From NCBI RefSeq assembly GCF_008923365.1, contig NZ_WBMR01000062.1, forward strand, positions 1 to 46,747: a DNA stretch of 46,747 nucleotides, given 5' to 3'. This document shows, piece by piece, positions 31,148 through 39,277 of this stretch. A model generated the notes under the pieces. It did no database searches. It had not been told where the DNA came from and saw only the letters and a program-made list of their open reading frames with translations. Each line of letters begins with the position of its first letter. Position 1 is the first letter of the stretch. The position numbers were made by a program, and so were the translations under genes. Origin of the DNA: Actinomadura montaniterrae. GTDB lineage: Bacteria > Actinomycetota > Actinomycetes > Streptosporangiales > Streptosporangiaceae.

Positions 31148-32053
31148 GACTGCTCCCCTCTGGAATGGGCGCCATAGAACAGTCTCACTCCCGCGCTTTG
31201 CCTTCCGCTGGTGGCTCTGCTGACAGAGAACTGCCGTACCCGGCAATCGCGGCATGACCGTTCTTCCTGATCAGGAGAGTGCCCCGGTGCGGCGCCGTCC
31301 GCTAACTGCCGTAGTACGGTCGGCGTACACGGCAAAGAACCCGCTTTGCACGGATAGTTAGGTGGCGATTTTCACACCGGCGACCGCTTGCGACAAGTGG
31401 ACGGGGATGAATCAGAAGGGCGGCATGACTGAAATACAAGAACATGAAGCCCTTAATGGAAGCGCACCTTACCACAGGGTAACCCTTTGATGGCCCGCTC
31501 CTGAAACCGGGCATCCGACCCGCCCCATCAGCGAAATCTCTGATAGTGACGTTGATCTCCACCGCCACCCCGGCCCACGTCCGGACAACCCCCTTGACAT
31601 CGACCCTCGAACGATATCAAGCAGCACAACTACTTAATCTTTCAACCACCCGCCGCCAAACAAGCGGATAACCATCAGAAAACCGTCGTAACACACCATT
31701 TTTATAACACATGAGAACGTCGCAGACAGAACTCCGACGACCTTTACGCGCGCGGAATGCCAACGCAGAAGTCGCAGAATTCAAGCGACTCGAAACAAGC
31801 CGCCCCGCGCCCGAAATCCACAGATGACAACCACCCGAACCGGCGGGCGACCTCCCGACTCAGGTGGCGTGACCTGCTACAACGCGCTCCCCAGGTCCAA
31901 GCCGACCGTCCCGGAAGCCCGCCCACGGCGGAGACGGGGAATGCACCGGGCTCCGTTCCGCAGCGCCCCGAAGATGGGACCGTGCCAATCTGGACCGCTA
32001 CAAAGAGAGCATTGCCGGGCGCCCCTTCCGGCGGCGCGATCCGAGACGCCCGG
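31148..32053. other. Gene-poor, partly AT-rich border region
   Basis: This 906-bp stretch has no ORF I would support. It holds the promoter region of the StrR-like gene; short CTGCCGTA-type repeats lie near 31230-31340. About 31580-31760 is strikingly AT-rich for this genome, with runs such as TTTTTATAA. It separates the biosynthetic cluster from unrelated genes and may be a cluster boundary or an old insertion scar. No transposase, tRNA or att-like repeat is visible. Confidence 0.5.
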
Positions 32054-32494
32054 TCAGGCGCCCAGCTCGGCGTCCAGCTTCGCCAACTGCGCGTCGTAGA
32101 TGCTTCGCAGCCCCTTCGGGGCGAAGGTGCGCTCGAAGAAGCCGCCCACGCCGCCGGCCCCGTCCCAGGTCGTCCTCACCTGGACCCGAGCGCCCCCGGT
32201 GGCGGGCGACACCTTCCAGGTGGTGACCATCGAGGAGTTGGCGTCCTTCTCCACGAGAGTGTCGGCGCCGGGGGCGCTGACCGAGAAGAGGCAGTCGCGC
32301 ACCCGCTTGCTCGTGGCGGCGAGCTTCCAGTGCACCACCGTGCCCTCGCCCTGCCCGCCCTCACGCACGTCGTACTCGCTGTAATGCTCGGTCAGCATCC
32401 TCGAACGCACGCCCGTGTAGTCCGCGAGCGCTGCGAACACCTGCTCCGGGCTCGCCTTGAACGTCTTCTCCGCGGTGACCACGACCTGTCCCAT
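32054..32494 (-). CDS. SRPBCC-fold protein (polyketide cyclase/START-like)
   Basis: This 146-aa single helix-grip-fold protein has typical family segments: VVTAEKTFKASPEQVFAALADY at the start, WKVSPATGGARVQVRTTWDG in the middle, and a C-terminal helix IYDAQLAKLDAELGA. Proteins of this family bind hydrophobic ligands, and many are not polyketide enzymes. Lying beyond the border region and beside a TPR gene, it is probably not part of the cluster. The ATG at 32494 was chosen because it begins directly before the first beta-strand. Confidence 0.8.
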   Translation of the reverse strand: MGQVVVTAEKTFKASPEQVFAALADYTGVRSRMLTEHYSEYDVREGGQGEGTVVHWKLAATSKRVRDCLFSVSAPGADTLVEKDANSSMVTTWKVSPATGGARVQVRTTWDGAGGVGGFFERTFAPKGLRSIYDAQLAKLDAELGA

Positions 32495-32566
32495 GCCCCC
32501 AATCCTGCCGCACCCCCTCCACGGACGCCGCACGACACCCCACCCCACGACCGGAACGGGGCGACG

Positions 32567-32971
32567 CTATTCGCCCCCGCCCGCCGCCACCCGTCCCGCC
32601 GCACACCTGCGCAGTTCACGGGCCTCGTCCGGCCGGCCGGTGCGTTCCAGCAGGTCGGCCAGGTCGGCCAGGTTGACCATGACCTGGCTGTTGGCCTCGT
32701 AGTCCTCATCCCGATCGTCGGGGTCCTCGTGCGCGGCCATCTCCTCCAGGGCCGTCCGGTACCAGGTCTCCGCCTCCTGCAATTCCCCGTCCTCCTCAAG
32801 GAAGGTGCCGCGCGTGGCCTCCTGAGGGCGGCCGAGCTCTTCGCAGCAGCGCCCCAGCAGGTACGCCGCATGCGCGTGATCCGCCTCGGCGGCGCGGCGG
32901 AGAAGGGGTTCGGCTTCGGCGTAATCCCCGCCGAAGTACAGGGCCTCACCCTCTTCGTACGTGTCCTGCAT
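32567..32971 (-). CDS. TPR/Sel1-like repeat protein
   Basis: This 134-aa protein has tandem helical repeats: ALYFGGDYAEAEPLLRRAAEADHAHAAYLLG, ELQEAETWYRTALEEM and NLADLADLLERTGRPDEARELRR. These suggest a protein-interaction scaffold. There is no signal peptide or enzymatic motif. It is divergent from the LysR gene with only 24 bp between start codons, so their promoters must overlap the opposite coding region. Confidence 0.75.
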   Translation of the reverse strand: MQDTYEEGEALYFGGDYAEAEPLLRRAAEADHAHAAYLLGRCCEELGRPQEATRGTFLEEDGELQEAETWYRTALEEMAAHEDPDDRDEDYEANSQVMVNLADLADLLERTGRPDEARELRRCAAGRVAAGGGE

Positions 32972-32995
32972 GATCCGGAACTCTAGGGTGCGTGC

Positions 32996-33940
32996 ATGGA
33001 TTTCGATGCTGTCCGGACGTTCGTGGCCGCCGCCGACGCGGGGCAGTTCCAGGAGGCCGCCGCCGAGCTGGCGGTCACCCAGCAGGCCGTGTCCAAGCGC
33101 ATCGCCGCGCTGGAACGCGCCCTCGAGGTGCGGCTGTTCACCCGCACGCCGCGCGGTGTCGAGCTCAGCATCGACGGGCAGGCGTTCCTTCCGCACGCGC
33201 GGGAGCTGCTGCGGGCCGCCGACCGGGCCGTCGCGTCCGTGCGCGCCGGACGGCGGCCGCTGCGCGTCGACATCATCAGCTCGCGCGGCGCGGCGTCGGG
33301 CCTCATGCGCGGGTTCCACCGCGCGCACCCCGAGATCGACCTCGACGTGGTGATGCTGTTCGGCATCGAGACGGCCGTCGACGCCATCCGGTCCGGCGAG
33401 ATCGACGCGTCGTTCCGGGCCGTCGCGGCGCCCGGACGGCCCCTGCCGAAGGACATCGAATCCGTCCGGGTGCTGGACGAGCCGCTCGAACTCCTCACCG
33501 GCCCCGCGCACGCGCTGGCGTCCGCGCGGTCGCTGACCCTCGCGCAACTCGTCGGGCACCGGATCTGGATGCCCGGCATCGTCCCCGGAACCGAGTGGGC
33601 CGCGTACTACGACGACCTCGTCGCCGAGTTCGGCCTCACCATCGAGGCGACCGGGCCCAACTTCGGCTCCGACGCGCTCCTCGACACGGTCGCCGACACC
33701 CCGGCGCTGGCGACGTTCATGGGCGCGCGGACCCGTCTCGTCTGGCCCGCCGGGCACGGCCTGCGCCGCATCCCGGTGACGGACCCGATGCCCGTCTACC
33801 CGCACTCGATCCTGTGGCACCGCGACAACGGCCATCCGGCGCTCGCCGTGCTCCGCGCCCATCTCGCCGCCGCCGCGCCCGGCCACGACGCCGCCGGGAC
33901 CTGGATCCCCGGCTGGGCGAGCCGCTCTAGCCGACGGTGA
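32996..33940 (+). CDS. LysR-family transcriptional regulator
   Basis: This 314-aa protein has the canonical N-terminal LysR helix-turn-helix (residues 1-60: MDFDAVRTFVAAADAGQFQE, then AAELAVTQQAVSKRIAALE). A periplasmic-binding-like effector domain follows from about 85 on. Its 3' end overlaps the convergent glucanase gene by 14 bp. The target is not evident; the divergent TPR gene is the first candidate. Confidence 0.92.
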   Translation: MDFDAVRTFVAAADAGQFQEAAAELAVTQQAVSKRIAALERALEVRLFTRTPRGVELSIDGQAFLPHARELLRAADRAVASVRAGRRPLRVDIISSRGAASGLMRGFHRAHPEIDLDVVMLFGIETAVDAIRSGEIDASFRAVAAPGRPLPKDIESVRVLDEPLELLTGPAHALASARSLTLAQLVGHRIWMPGIVPGTEWAAYYDDLVAEFGLTIEATGPNFGSDALLDTVADTPALATFMGARTRLVWPAGHGLRRIPVTDPMPVYPHSILWHRDNGHPALAVLRAHLAAAAPGHDAAGTWIPGWASRSSRR

Positions 33941-35114
33941 CGGTGAGGCGTTTCGGGTTGCCGTCGCTTGCGGCGCCGGACACGTCCGGTTGCCCGTCCG
34001 GGCAGACGTCGTCGTAGGGGAAGGCGTATCCGATCGGGGTGTTGGCGTGCAGGATCCGGGCCCAGTGGTTGGTGGTCGGGTCCTGGTAGTAGTCCGGCTC
34101 GCGGGTGCCGTTCGGCTGGTCGGCGCTGCTGAGGATCGTGCTGCGGTTGAACGCGGCGGCGATGCGGGCGAGCAGGCCCTTCTTGATGTCGGAGTCGCCG
34201 GGGTTGTTGGCGAACGGCCCGTCGTTGCAGGTGAAGATGTCCTTGGACGCGGGCCGCGCGAACGTGCTCCCGTCGTTGAAGGTGAGCACGCCGCCGTTGA
34301 CGCGCCCGGTGTAGACGCCGCGTCCGCCCTGGACGTCCACGCGGAGGTCGGTTCCGGCGTACTTGTCCCACACCCGGCCGACGTAGGCGTCCCAGTACGA
34401 GGAGAAGGCGCCGGGGTGGCTCGCCATGTGGTCCTGCGGCGCGACGACCCGCGGGACGCCGCCGCCCTTGCGGATGACGAGCTGGTCCCACGGCTGCCCG
34501 TCGACGTTCGCCTGGGCGGCGAGGGCGTTCGCGACCGCGTCGACCGCTCCGGCGGGCGCGGGCGCGACCGTGTGCGTGGAGTCGCCGGCGAGGTCGAGCC
34601 CGATCGGCAGGGCGGTGAGCAGGTCGACGTAGGAGACGTTCGCGAACAGCTGCGTCGGGTTGAACGTGAATTCGCAGAACGACCAGGTCTTCAGGTAGTT
34701 GGGGTCGGACGGGTTGGCGAACGCGGGCTCGACGAGCGCGGGCCCGGGATTGACGAAGAAGTCGAGCCTGTCGTTCTTCACGAAGTAGATGCGGGCGGCG
34801 TACATCTGGCCGAGGGTGAGGTTCGCCTCGCCGCCGGCGGCGACCGGGATCGAGCAGTCGGGGAGCGGGGTCTGCGGCGCGGAGGGCGACGCGGGATAGT
34901 ACGGCGTGCTGTCGGCGCGGAGCAGCATCAGCCGGTCGGTGCCCTGTTCACGGCCGGTGATGTAGGCGTTGACGGGAGCCGCGCCGTGGTTGGCGAGCGT
35001 GAGCCCGCACGTCGAGGGTGCCGCGAGGGCGGGCCCGCCGAGCAGGCCGCGTCCGAACGGGACGGTGAGCGCGGCCGTTCCGGCCGCTGCGAGGAACGAT
35101 CTGCGGGTGACCAA
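33927..35114 (-). CDS. Secreted GH64 beta-1,3-glucanase-like protein
   Basis: This 395-aa exported protein has a Tat-type signal (TRRSFLAAAGTAALTVPFG, cleavage likely after ALA-AP near residue 32). A thaumatin-like glycoside hydrolase family 64 domain follows. Landmarks are AARIYFVKNDRLDFFVNPGPALVEP, CEFTFNPTQLFANVSYVDLL, and DGQPWDQLVIRK. GH64 enzymes release laminaripentaose from beta-1,3-glucan, so attack on fungal walls is plausible. I cannot verify the catalytic acids by eye. It is convergent with the LysR gene, with overlapping ends. Confidence 0.85.
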   Translation of the reverse strand: MVTRRSFLAAAGTAALTVPFGRGLLGGPALAAPSTCGLTLANHGAAPVNAYITGREQGTDRLMLLRADSTPYYPASPSAPQTPLPDCSIPVAAGGEANLTLGQMYAARIYFVKNDRLDFFVNPGPALVEPAFANPSDPNYLKTWSFCEFTFNPTQLFANVSYVDLLTALPIGLDLAGDSTHTVAPAPAGAVDAVANALAAQANVDGQPWDQLVIRKGGGVPRVVAPQDHMASHPGAFSSYWDAYVGRVWDKYAGTDLRVDVQGGRGVYTGRVNGGVLTFNDGSTFARPASKDIFTCNDGPFANNPGDSDIKKGLLARIAAAFNRSTILSSADQPNGTREPDYYQDPTTNHWARILHANTPIGYAFPYDDVCPDGQPDVSGAASDGNPKRLTVTVG

Positions 35115-35288
35115 CGGAGACTCTCCTGGCGGGGGTGGGGACGGTTCGCCGTTGTGATGACACGCGCGTCTCAGGAAGAGATGTCGACGGTCTTCACGGT
35201 CGCGGACGGCACCATTACTGTCAAGAGTCTTTCCAATTAGGCCCGGACACGGCGCCCGCCAGCCCGTCCCGGAATTCGCCGACGGCCT

Positions 35289-35531
35289 TCAGCAGGCGTC
35301 TTCGGCCGCGTCGCCGGGGCCGTGCAGGTCGGAGAGGTCGACGTGCTCGGCGACCTCCTCGACGTCGCGGCAGTAGGCGACCAGGCGCCCGCGGCGGGTG
35401 AGGAGGAACCAGGTCTGGCCGGCGCGCGCATCGGGATGGCGGGCGCGGGCGAAGGCCACGTCGGCGTCGCCGAGCCGGACGGCCTCGACGCGCAGCCCGT
35501 CCGGCCCTTCGAGGTGGCCGGCGTGAGGCAT
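35289..35531 (-). CDS. Small hypothetical protein, 80 aa
   Basis: The frame has strong third-position G/C and a protein-like composition: DGLRVEAVRLGDADVAFAR, then GQTWFLLTRRGRLVAYCRDVEEVAEHVDL. I recognise no named family. It lies between the glucanase and a TetR gene, same strand as both. The ATG at 35531 seems the best start; a longer frame reaches 35564. Confidence 0.55.
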   Translation of the reverse strand: MPHAGHLEGPDGLRVEAVRLGDADVAFARARHPDARAGQTWFLLTRRGRLVAYCRDVEEVAEHVDLSDLHGPGDAAEDAC

Positions 35532-35579
35532 GGGGGAAGTGTGCACCAGCCGGCGCGATCCCACCAGGCCCGATCGTGC

Positions 35580-36167
35580 TCAGCGGGCGCGGATGCCGTC
35601 GAGGATGAGCGCGATGACGTCCTCGGACTCGGCCGCGGTCTCCGGGGAGCTCCATTCGGCGGCGTGCATCGGATCGTGGTAGCGGCTGGTCGCGTTGAGG
35701 ACGGCCCGCGCGATCGCCGCCGGTTCGCCGGCCGCGAAGTCGCCGCCGGCGATCCCGTCGGCGACGATCGCGCGGATCAGGCCGACCAGGAACTCGACGT
35801 GGCCGGACGACACGCTGCTGTGCTCCGCCGCGAGGACCCGGAAGGTGGCGAACAGTTCCGGGTCCTCCCTGGCCTTGGCCCATTTCGCGGCGAACATGGC
35901 GGTGAGGAGGCGGCGCAGCCGGTCGGGCGGGGTCGGGCCGGAGTCCTGGGCCGCTGCGGCGAAGTCGTCCCGCACCCGGTCGAGCCAGCGGCGGATCACG
36001 GCCTCGCGCAGCGCCGCCTTGGACGGGAAGTGCCGGTACACGCTCCCGTGGCTCACTCCGAGGAGCCGCGCGACGTCGAGGACCGTGGTCTTCTCCGGGC
36101 CGTGGCGGCGCAGCACCTCCTCGGTGGCCGACACGATCGTCTCCGCGTCGAGTGGCTCCCCGCGCAT
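35580..36167 (-). CDS. TetR-family regulator of the adjacent reductase pair
   Basis: This 195-aa protein has a TetR helix-turn-helix (about 10-55: VLDVARLLGVSHGSVYRHFPSKAALREAV) and a C-terminal ligand-binding domain. It is divergent from the aldo/keto reductase gene across a 144-bp region with GTCATC/GATGAC half-sites. It probably represses itself and the two-gene reductase operon, by inference from position and operators. Confidence 0.88.
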   Translation of the reverse strand: MRGEPLDAETIVSATEEVLRRHGPEKTTVLDVARLLGVSHGSVYRHFPSKAALREAVIRRWLDRVRDDFAAAAQDSGPTPPDRLRRLLTAMFAAKWAKAREDPELFATFRVLAAEHSSVSSGHVEFLVGLIRAIVADGIAGGDFAAGEPAAIARAVLNATSRYHDPMHAAEWSSPETAAESEDVIALILDGIRAR

Positions 36168-36264
36168 CAGGCCTCCTCATCGGGCTCGCCGGAGGCCGGC
36201 GCCGGGCGGGCCTCCACGGCGGAACGTACGGCACGGGACTAACGGAAGCCAAACCCCGTCGACC

Positions 36265-36297
36265 GTCATCTGGATGACAATTATTGAAATCTGTCAT
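36265..36297. promoter_or_regulatory. Operator between TetR and aldo/keto reductase genes
   Basis: A perfect palindrome GTCATCTGGATGAC (36265-36278) is followed by a third half-site, TGTCAT (36292-36297), that pairs with ATGACA (36274-36279). A possible rightward promoter, TTGAAA (36284-36289) and TACGGT (36308-36313), overlaps it. Confidence 0.6.
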
Positions 36298-36311
36298 TCG
36301 CTGCTTGTACG

Positions 36312-37316
36312 GTGGGCGGCGAGCGCACCGGACCGCGGCGCGTTCCGCCCGCGCTCTCCTGGGCCGCGGCGACGTCCCCGACACGAGGAGAACCCATCAG
36401 CACCCCCACAGCCACGTTCGCCGGCCGCACCGTGTCCCGGATCGGCTACGGCGCGGCCCAGCTCGACCGGCTGCGCGACCGGCGCGGCGAGGCCGTCGCG
36501 CTGCTGCGCCGCGCGGTCGAGCTCGGCGTGAACCACGTGGACACCGCCGAGTTCTACGGCTTCGGCTTCGCCAACGCCGTGATCCGGGAAGCCCTCCGTC
36601 CAGGCGACGGCGTCCTGGTCGTCACCAAGGTCGGCGCGGATCCCGACCCGGGCGGGCGCCTGCCGCTGCGGATCGCGCAGCGGCCGGAGCAGCTCCGGGC
36701 CAGCGTCGAGGACAACCTGCGCGGCCTCGGCGTCGACCGGCTGCCGGTGGTGAACCTCCGGCGCCTCGACTCCGGTCCTGGCCTGCGCGCCGAGGGCGAC
36801 CAGGTGGTCGACCTCGACGACCAGCTCGCGGTGATGACGGCCCTGCGCGACGAGGGCAAGATCGGCGCGATCGGGCTGAGCAGCGTCACCCTCGACGGCC
36901 TCCGCCGCGCCCTGCCCGCCGGGATCGCCTGCGTGCAGAACGCCTACAGCCTCGTCTCCCGCGACGACGAGGACATGCTGCGGCTGTGCGCGGCCGAGGG
37001 CATCGCCTGGGTGCCGTTCTTCCCGCTCGGCGGGGCCTTCCCCGGCCTGCCCAAGGTCACCGAGGAGCCGGCCGTCCACGCCGTGGCCGGGGCGCTGGGC
37101 GTCACGCCGTCCCAGGTCGGGCTCGCCTGGCTGCTGCGGCACGCCCCGAACGTGCTGCTGATCCCCGGCACCGCCGACCTCGCCCATCTGGAGGCCAACA
37201 TGGCGGTCGGCGACATCGCGTTCGACGACGCCGCCGACGGCGCCCTCGCCGCCCTCGACGCCGTCGAGTCCCGCTCCAGCGAGGTCCCGATCGGCGAGCC
37301 GGGACGGGCGTCGTGA
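36312..37316 (+). CDS. Aldo/keto reductase
   Basis: This is an NADPH-dependent TIM-barrel aldo/keto reductase. Catalytic features are HVDTAEFYGFGFANAVIREAL (the conserved Asp and Tyr) and VLVVTKVG (Lys). The usual His is replaced: VVNLRRLDSG occurs where other members have LHRxD or LVHRP. The GTG at 36312 gives 334 aa but sits at the predicted transcription start. The only good SD (GAGGAG, 36385-36390) precedes an in-frame ATC at 36396, where homology also begins (about 306 aa). The real start may therefore be a rare ATC codon. It overlaps the next gene by 4 bp (GTGA). Confidence 0.85.
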   Translation: MGGERTGPRRVPPALSWAAATSPTRGEPISTPTATFAGRTVSRIGYGAAQLDRLRDRRGEAVALLRRAVELGVNHVDTAEFYGFGFANAVIREALRPGDGVLVVTKVGADPDPGGRLPLRIAQRPEQLRASVEDNLRGLGVDRLPVVNLRRLDSGPGLRAEGDQVVDLDDQLAVMTALRDEGKIGAIGLSSVTLDGLRRALPAGIACVQNAYSLVSRDDEDMLRLCAAEGIAWVPFFPLGGAFPGLPKVTEEPAVHAVAGALGVTPSQVGLAWLLRHAPNVLLIPGTADLAHLEANMAVGDIAFDDAADGALAALDAVESRSSEVPIGEPGRAS

Positions 37317-38332
37317 AGGCGGTCGTCTACCGCGGCAACGGCGGCCCCGGCGTTCTCCGGCTCGTCGACCGCGACCTGCCCGCGCCCGGTCCGGGGGAGG
37401 TCCGGGTGCGGGTCGCCGTGTCCGGGGTGAACCCGGCCGACGTGCAGGCCCGCTCCGGGGCCGCCTTGCGGTTCCCGGAGGTCACCCCGCACCTGGACGG
37501 CGCGGGCGTGATCGACGCCGTCGGCGACGGGGTCGATCGGGGCCGGGCCGGGCAGCGGGTCTGGGTGTTCCTGGCCGCGGCCGGACGGTCCACCGGCACC
37601 GCCGCCGAGTTCACCGTCGTGCCCGCCGAGCAGGCCGTGCCGCTGCCGGACGGGATCGGGTTCGAGGTCGGCGCCTCGCTCGGCGTCCCCGCGCTCACCG
37701 CGCACCGCGCGCTCACCGTCGCCGAGGACGGCCCGCGCCGCCTGCGGCCCGGCGCGCTCGACGGCCGGGTGGTGCTCGCGGCGGGCGGGGCCGGGGCGGT
37801 CGGGCACGCGGTGATCCAGCTCGCCCGCTGGGCCGGCGCCACCGTGATCGCGACGGTCAGCGGCCCGGAGAAGGCCCGGCTGGCGGCCGCCGCCGGCGCC
37901 CATCACGTGGTCAACTATCGCGCGGGCGACCCGGCGGCCGGGATCCGCGCGATCGCCCCGGACGGCGTCGACATCGTCGCGGAGGTGGCGCTCGGCGCGA
38001 ACCTCGCCCTCGACCTGGCGGTGCTGCGGACGCGCGGCACGATCTCGACCTACGCCAACGACGGCGGCAAGCCGGTCGAACTGGACGTGCTGCGGACCAT
38101 GGTCCTGAACGCGCGCCTGCAGTTCCTGGTGCTCTACACGGCCGGCCCGGACGTGCGCGCTGCCGCTGCCGAAGACGTCGCCGCCGCCGTCCGCGACGGT
38201 GCCCTGCCGGTCGGCGAGGAGCACGGCCTGCCGCTGCTCCGCTTCCCGCTCGACCGCACCGCCGACGCGCACCGTGAGGTGGAGGGCGGCGCGGTCGGCA
38301 AGATCCTGGTGGACGTCCCGGTACCGGACTAG
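37313..38332 (+). CDS. NADPH:quinone oxidoreductase, zinc-independent MDR family
   Basis: This 339-aa medium-chain reductase has an N-terminal GroES-like domain (NPADVQARSG, HLDGAGVIDAVGDGV). It also has a Rossmann domain with AAGGAGAVGHAVIQLARWAGATVIATV. The Cys/His zinc ligands of alcohol dehydrogenases are absent, placing it with quinone oxidoreductase/enoyl reductase types. The GTG start overlaps the aldo/keto reductase stop, so the two are co-translated under the TetR regulator. It converges with the methyltransferase; their stop codons share CTAG. Confidence 0.9.
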   Translation: MKAVVYRGNGGPGVLRLVDRDLPAPGPGEVRVRVAVSGVNPADVQARSGAALRFPEVTPHLDGAGVIDAVGDGVDRGRAGQRVWVFLAAAGRSTGTAAEFTVVPAEQAVPLPDGIGFEVGASLGVPALTAHRALTVAEDGPRRLRPGALDGRVVLAAGGAGAVGHAVIQLARWAGATVIATVSGPEKARLAAAAGAHHVVNYRAGDPAAGIRAIAPDGVDIVAEVALGANLALDLAVLRTRGTISTYANDGGKPVELDVLRTMVLNARLQFLVLYTAGPDVRAAAAEDVAAAVRDGALPVGEEHGLPLLRFPLDRTADAHREVEGGAVGKILVDVPVPD

Positions 38333-39138
38333 TGATCCGCAGGGCGCCGGGCGACGAGCGCATCGATGCGGTGAGCGATCTGGAGGGGTTCCTGCGGGAA
38401 CCGCGCGCGGAGCAGCTCGGCCAGGTCGGTGTCGAACGCGGCGATCCGGTCCGGCGGCAGGGTGGCGCCGATGCCGCTGGCGCTGCGCATGCGTCCCCGC
38501 CAGGCGCGATGGGTGAAGGGGACGACGGTGTCGAAGGCGAACCCGTGCAGGCCCTCGAAGCCGGCGGCAGCCAGCTCGTCGCGCCAGTGCGGGTTCTCGG
38601 CCAGGCCGCCGGCCTCGGGCCAGTCGGGGTTGTAGGCGCGGGCCAGGTCGAGGCTGGCGGCGCCGACGCTGCCGGGTCCGGTGGAGAAGTCGCGGTAGCA
38701 GATGACCAGCGCGCCGCCGGGGACGAGCAGGCGACGCGCCTCGGCGACGGCGCGCGGCCGGTCGAACCAGTGCCAGCACTGACCCGCGCTGACCACGTCC
38801 CACGCCTGGCCGGGCAGCCCGGTGTCCTCCGCCGGCGCCCGCCGGTAGGACACGCCGCCGCTGTGCCGCTCGGACGCCCCGGCGCCGGGCCGCTCGGACG
38901 CCCCGGCGCCGTGCCGCTCGGCCTTCGCGAGCAGTTCCGGGGCGACGTCGACCCCGACCACCGTGCAGCCGGCCGCGGCGAAGCCGCGCGCGAGCACTCC
39001 GGTCCCGGTCCCGACGTCCACGACGCGCTGGCCGGGCAGCCCCACCCCCAGGGCGGCCAGCCTGGCGAACAGGTCGGACGGGAATTCCGTCCGGTATCTC
39101 GCGTAGTCGTGCGCCGTCGGACCGAAGTTCACCGCCAT
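38329..39138 (-). CDS. SAM-dependent class I methyltransferase
   Basis: This 269-aa protein has the SAM-binding glycine motif VVDVGTGTGVLARGF (about residues 41-55), acidic motif VVGVDVAPELL, and QCWHWFDRPRAV, common in UbiE-like methyltransferases. A short duplicated piece (GAGASERPGAGASERH, about 83-98) inserts after motif II and may be a local repeat expansion. The substrate is unknown. The start is the ATG at 39138, just before the first conserved segment. Confidence 0.85.
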   Translation of the reverse strand: MAVNFGPTAHDYARYRTEFPSDLFARLAALGVGLPGQRVVDVGTGTGVLARGFAAAGCTVVGVDVAPELLAKAERHGAGASERPGAGASERHSGGVSYRRAPAEDTGLPGQAWDVVSAGQCWHWFDRPRAVAEARRLLVPGGALVICYRDFSTGPGSVGAASLDLARAYNPDWPEAGGLAENPHWRDELAAAGFEGLHGFAFDTVVPFTHRAWRGRMRSASGIGATLPPDRIAAFDTDLAELLRARFPQEPLQIAHRIDALVARRPADH

Positions 39139-39277
39139 CCCGCCATTGTCCGCCGAACGCACCGGGCGGTGAATGCCCGCCGCGCTCCCCCGGCGGGCGG
39201 GCACGAGCGGGACGGGCGCGCGAGATGTCGTCCGGTTCGACCGTTTCCTGGCGATCAGTGGTTCTAGGCTGTCCGGC

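Noticed and set aside
31201..31345. CTGCCGTA/GGCA short repeats as an attachment site or riboswitch
   Set aside because: Repeats are short and irregular, with no integrase, tRNA or known aptamer core nearby.
31302..31568. 88-codon frame beginning MAVEINVTIRDFADGAG
   Set aside because: It has no SD, mixed codon use and no recognisable motif; it lies in the gene-poor border region and is probably chance.
32054..32494. SRPBCC protein as an additional polyketide cyclase of the cluster
   Set aside because: It is outside the border region, has no StrR-like site and resembles generic SRPBCC proteins more than PKS cyclases.
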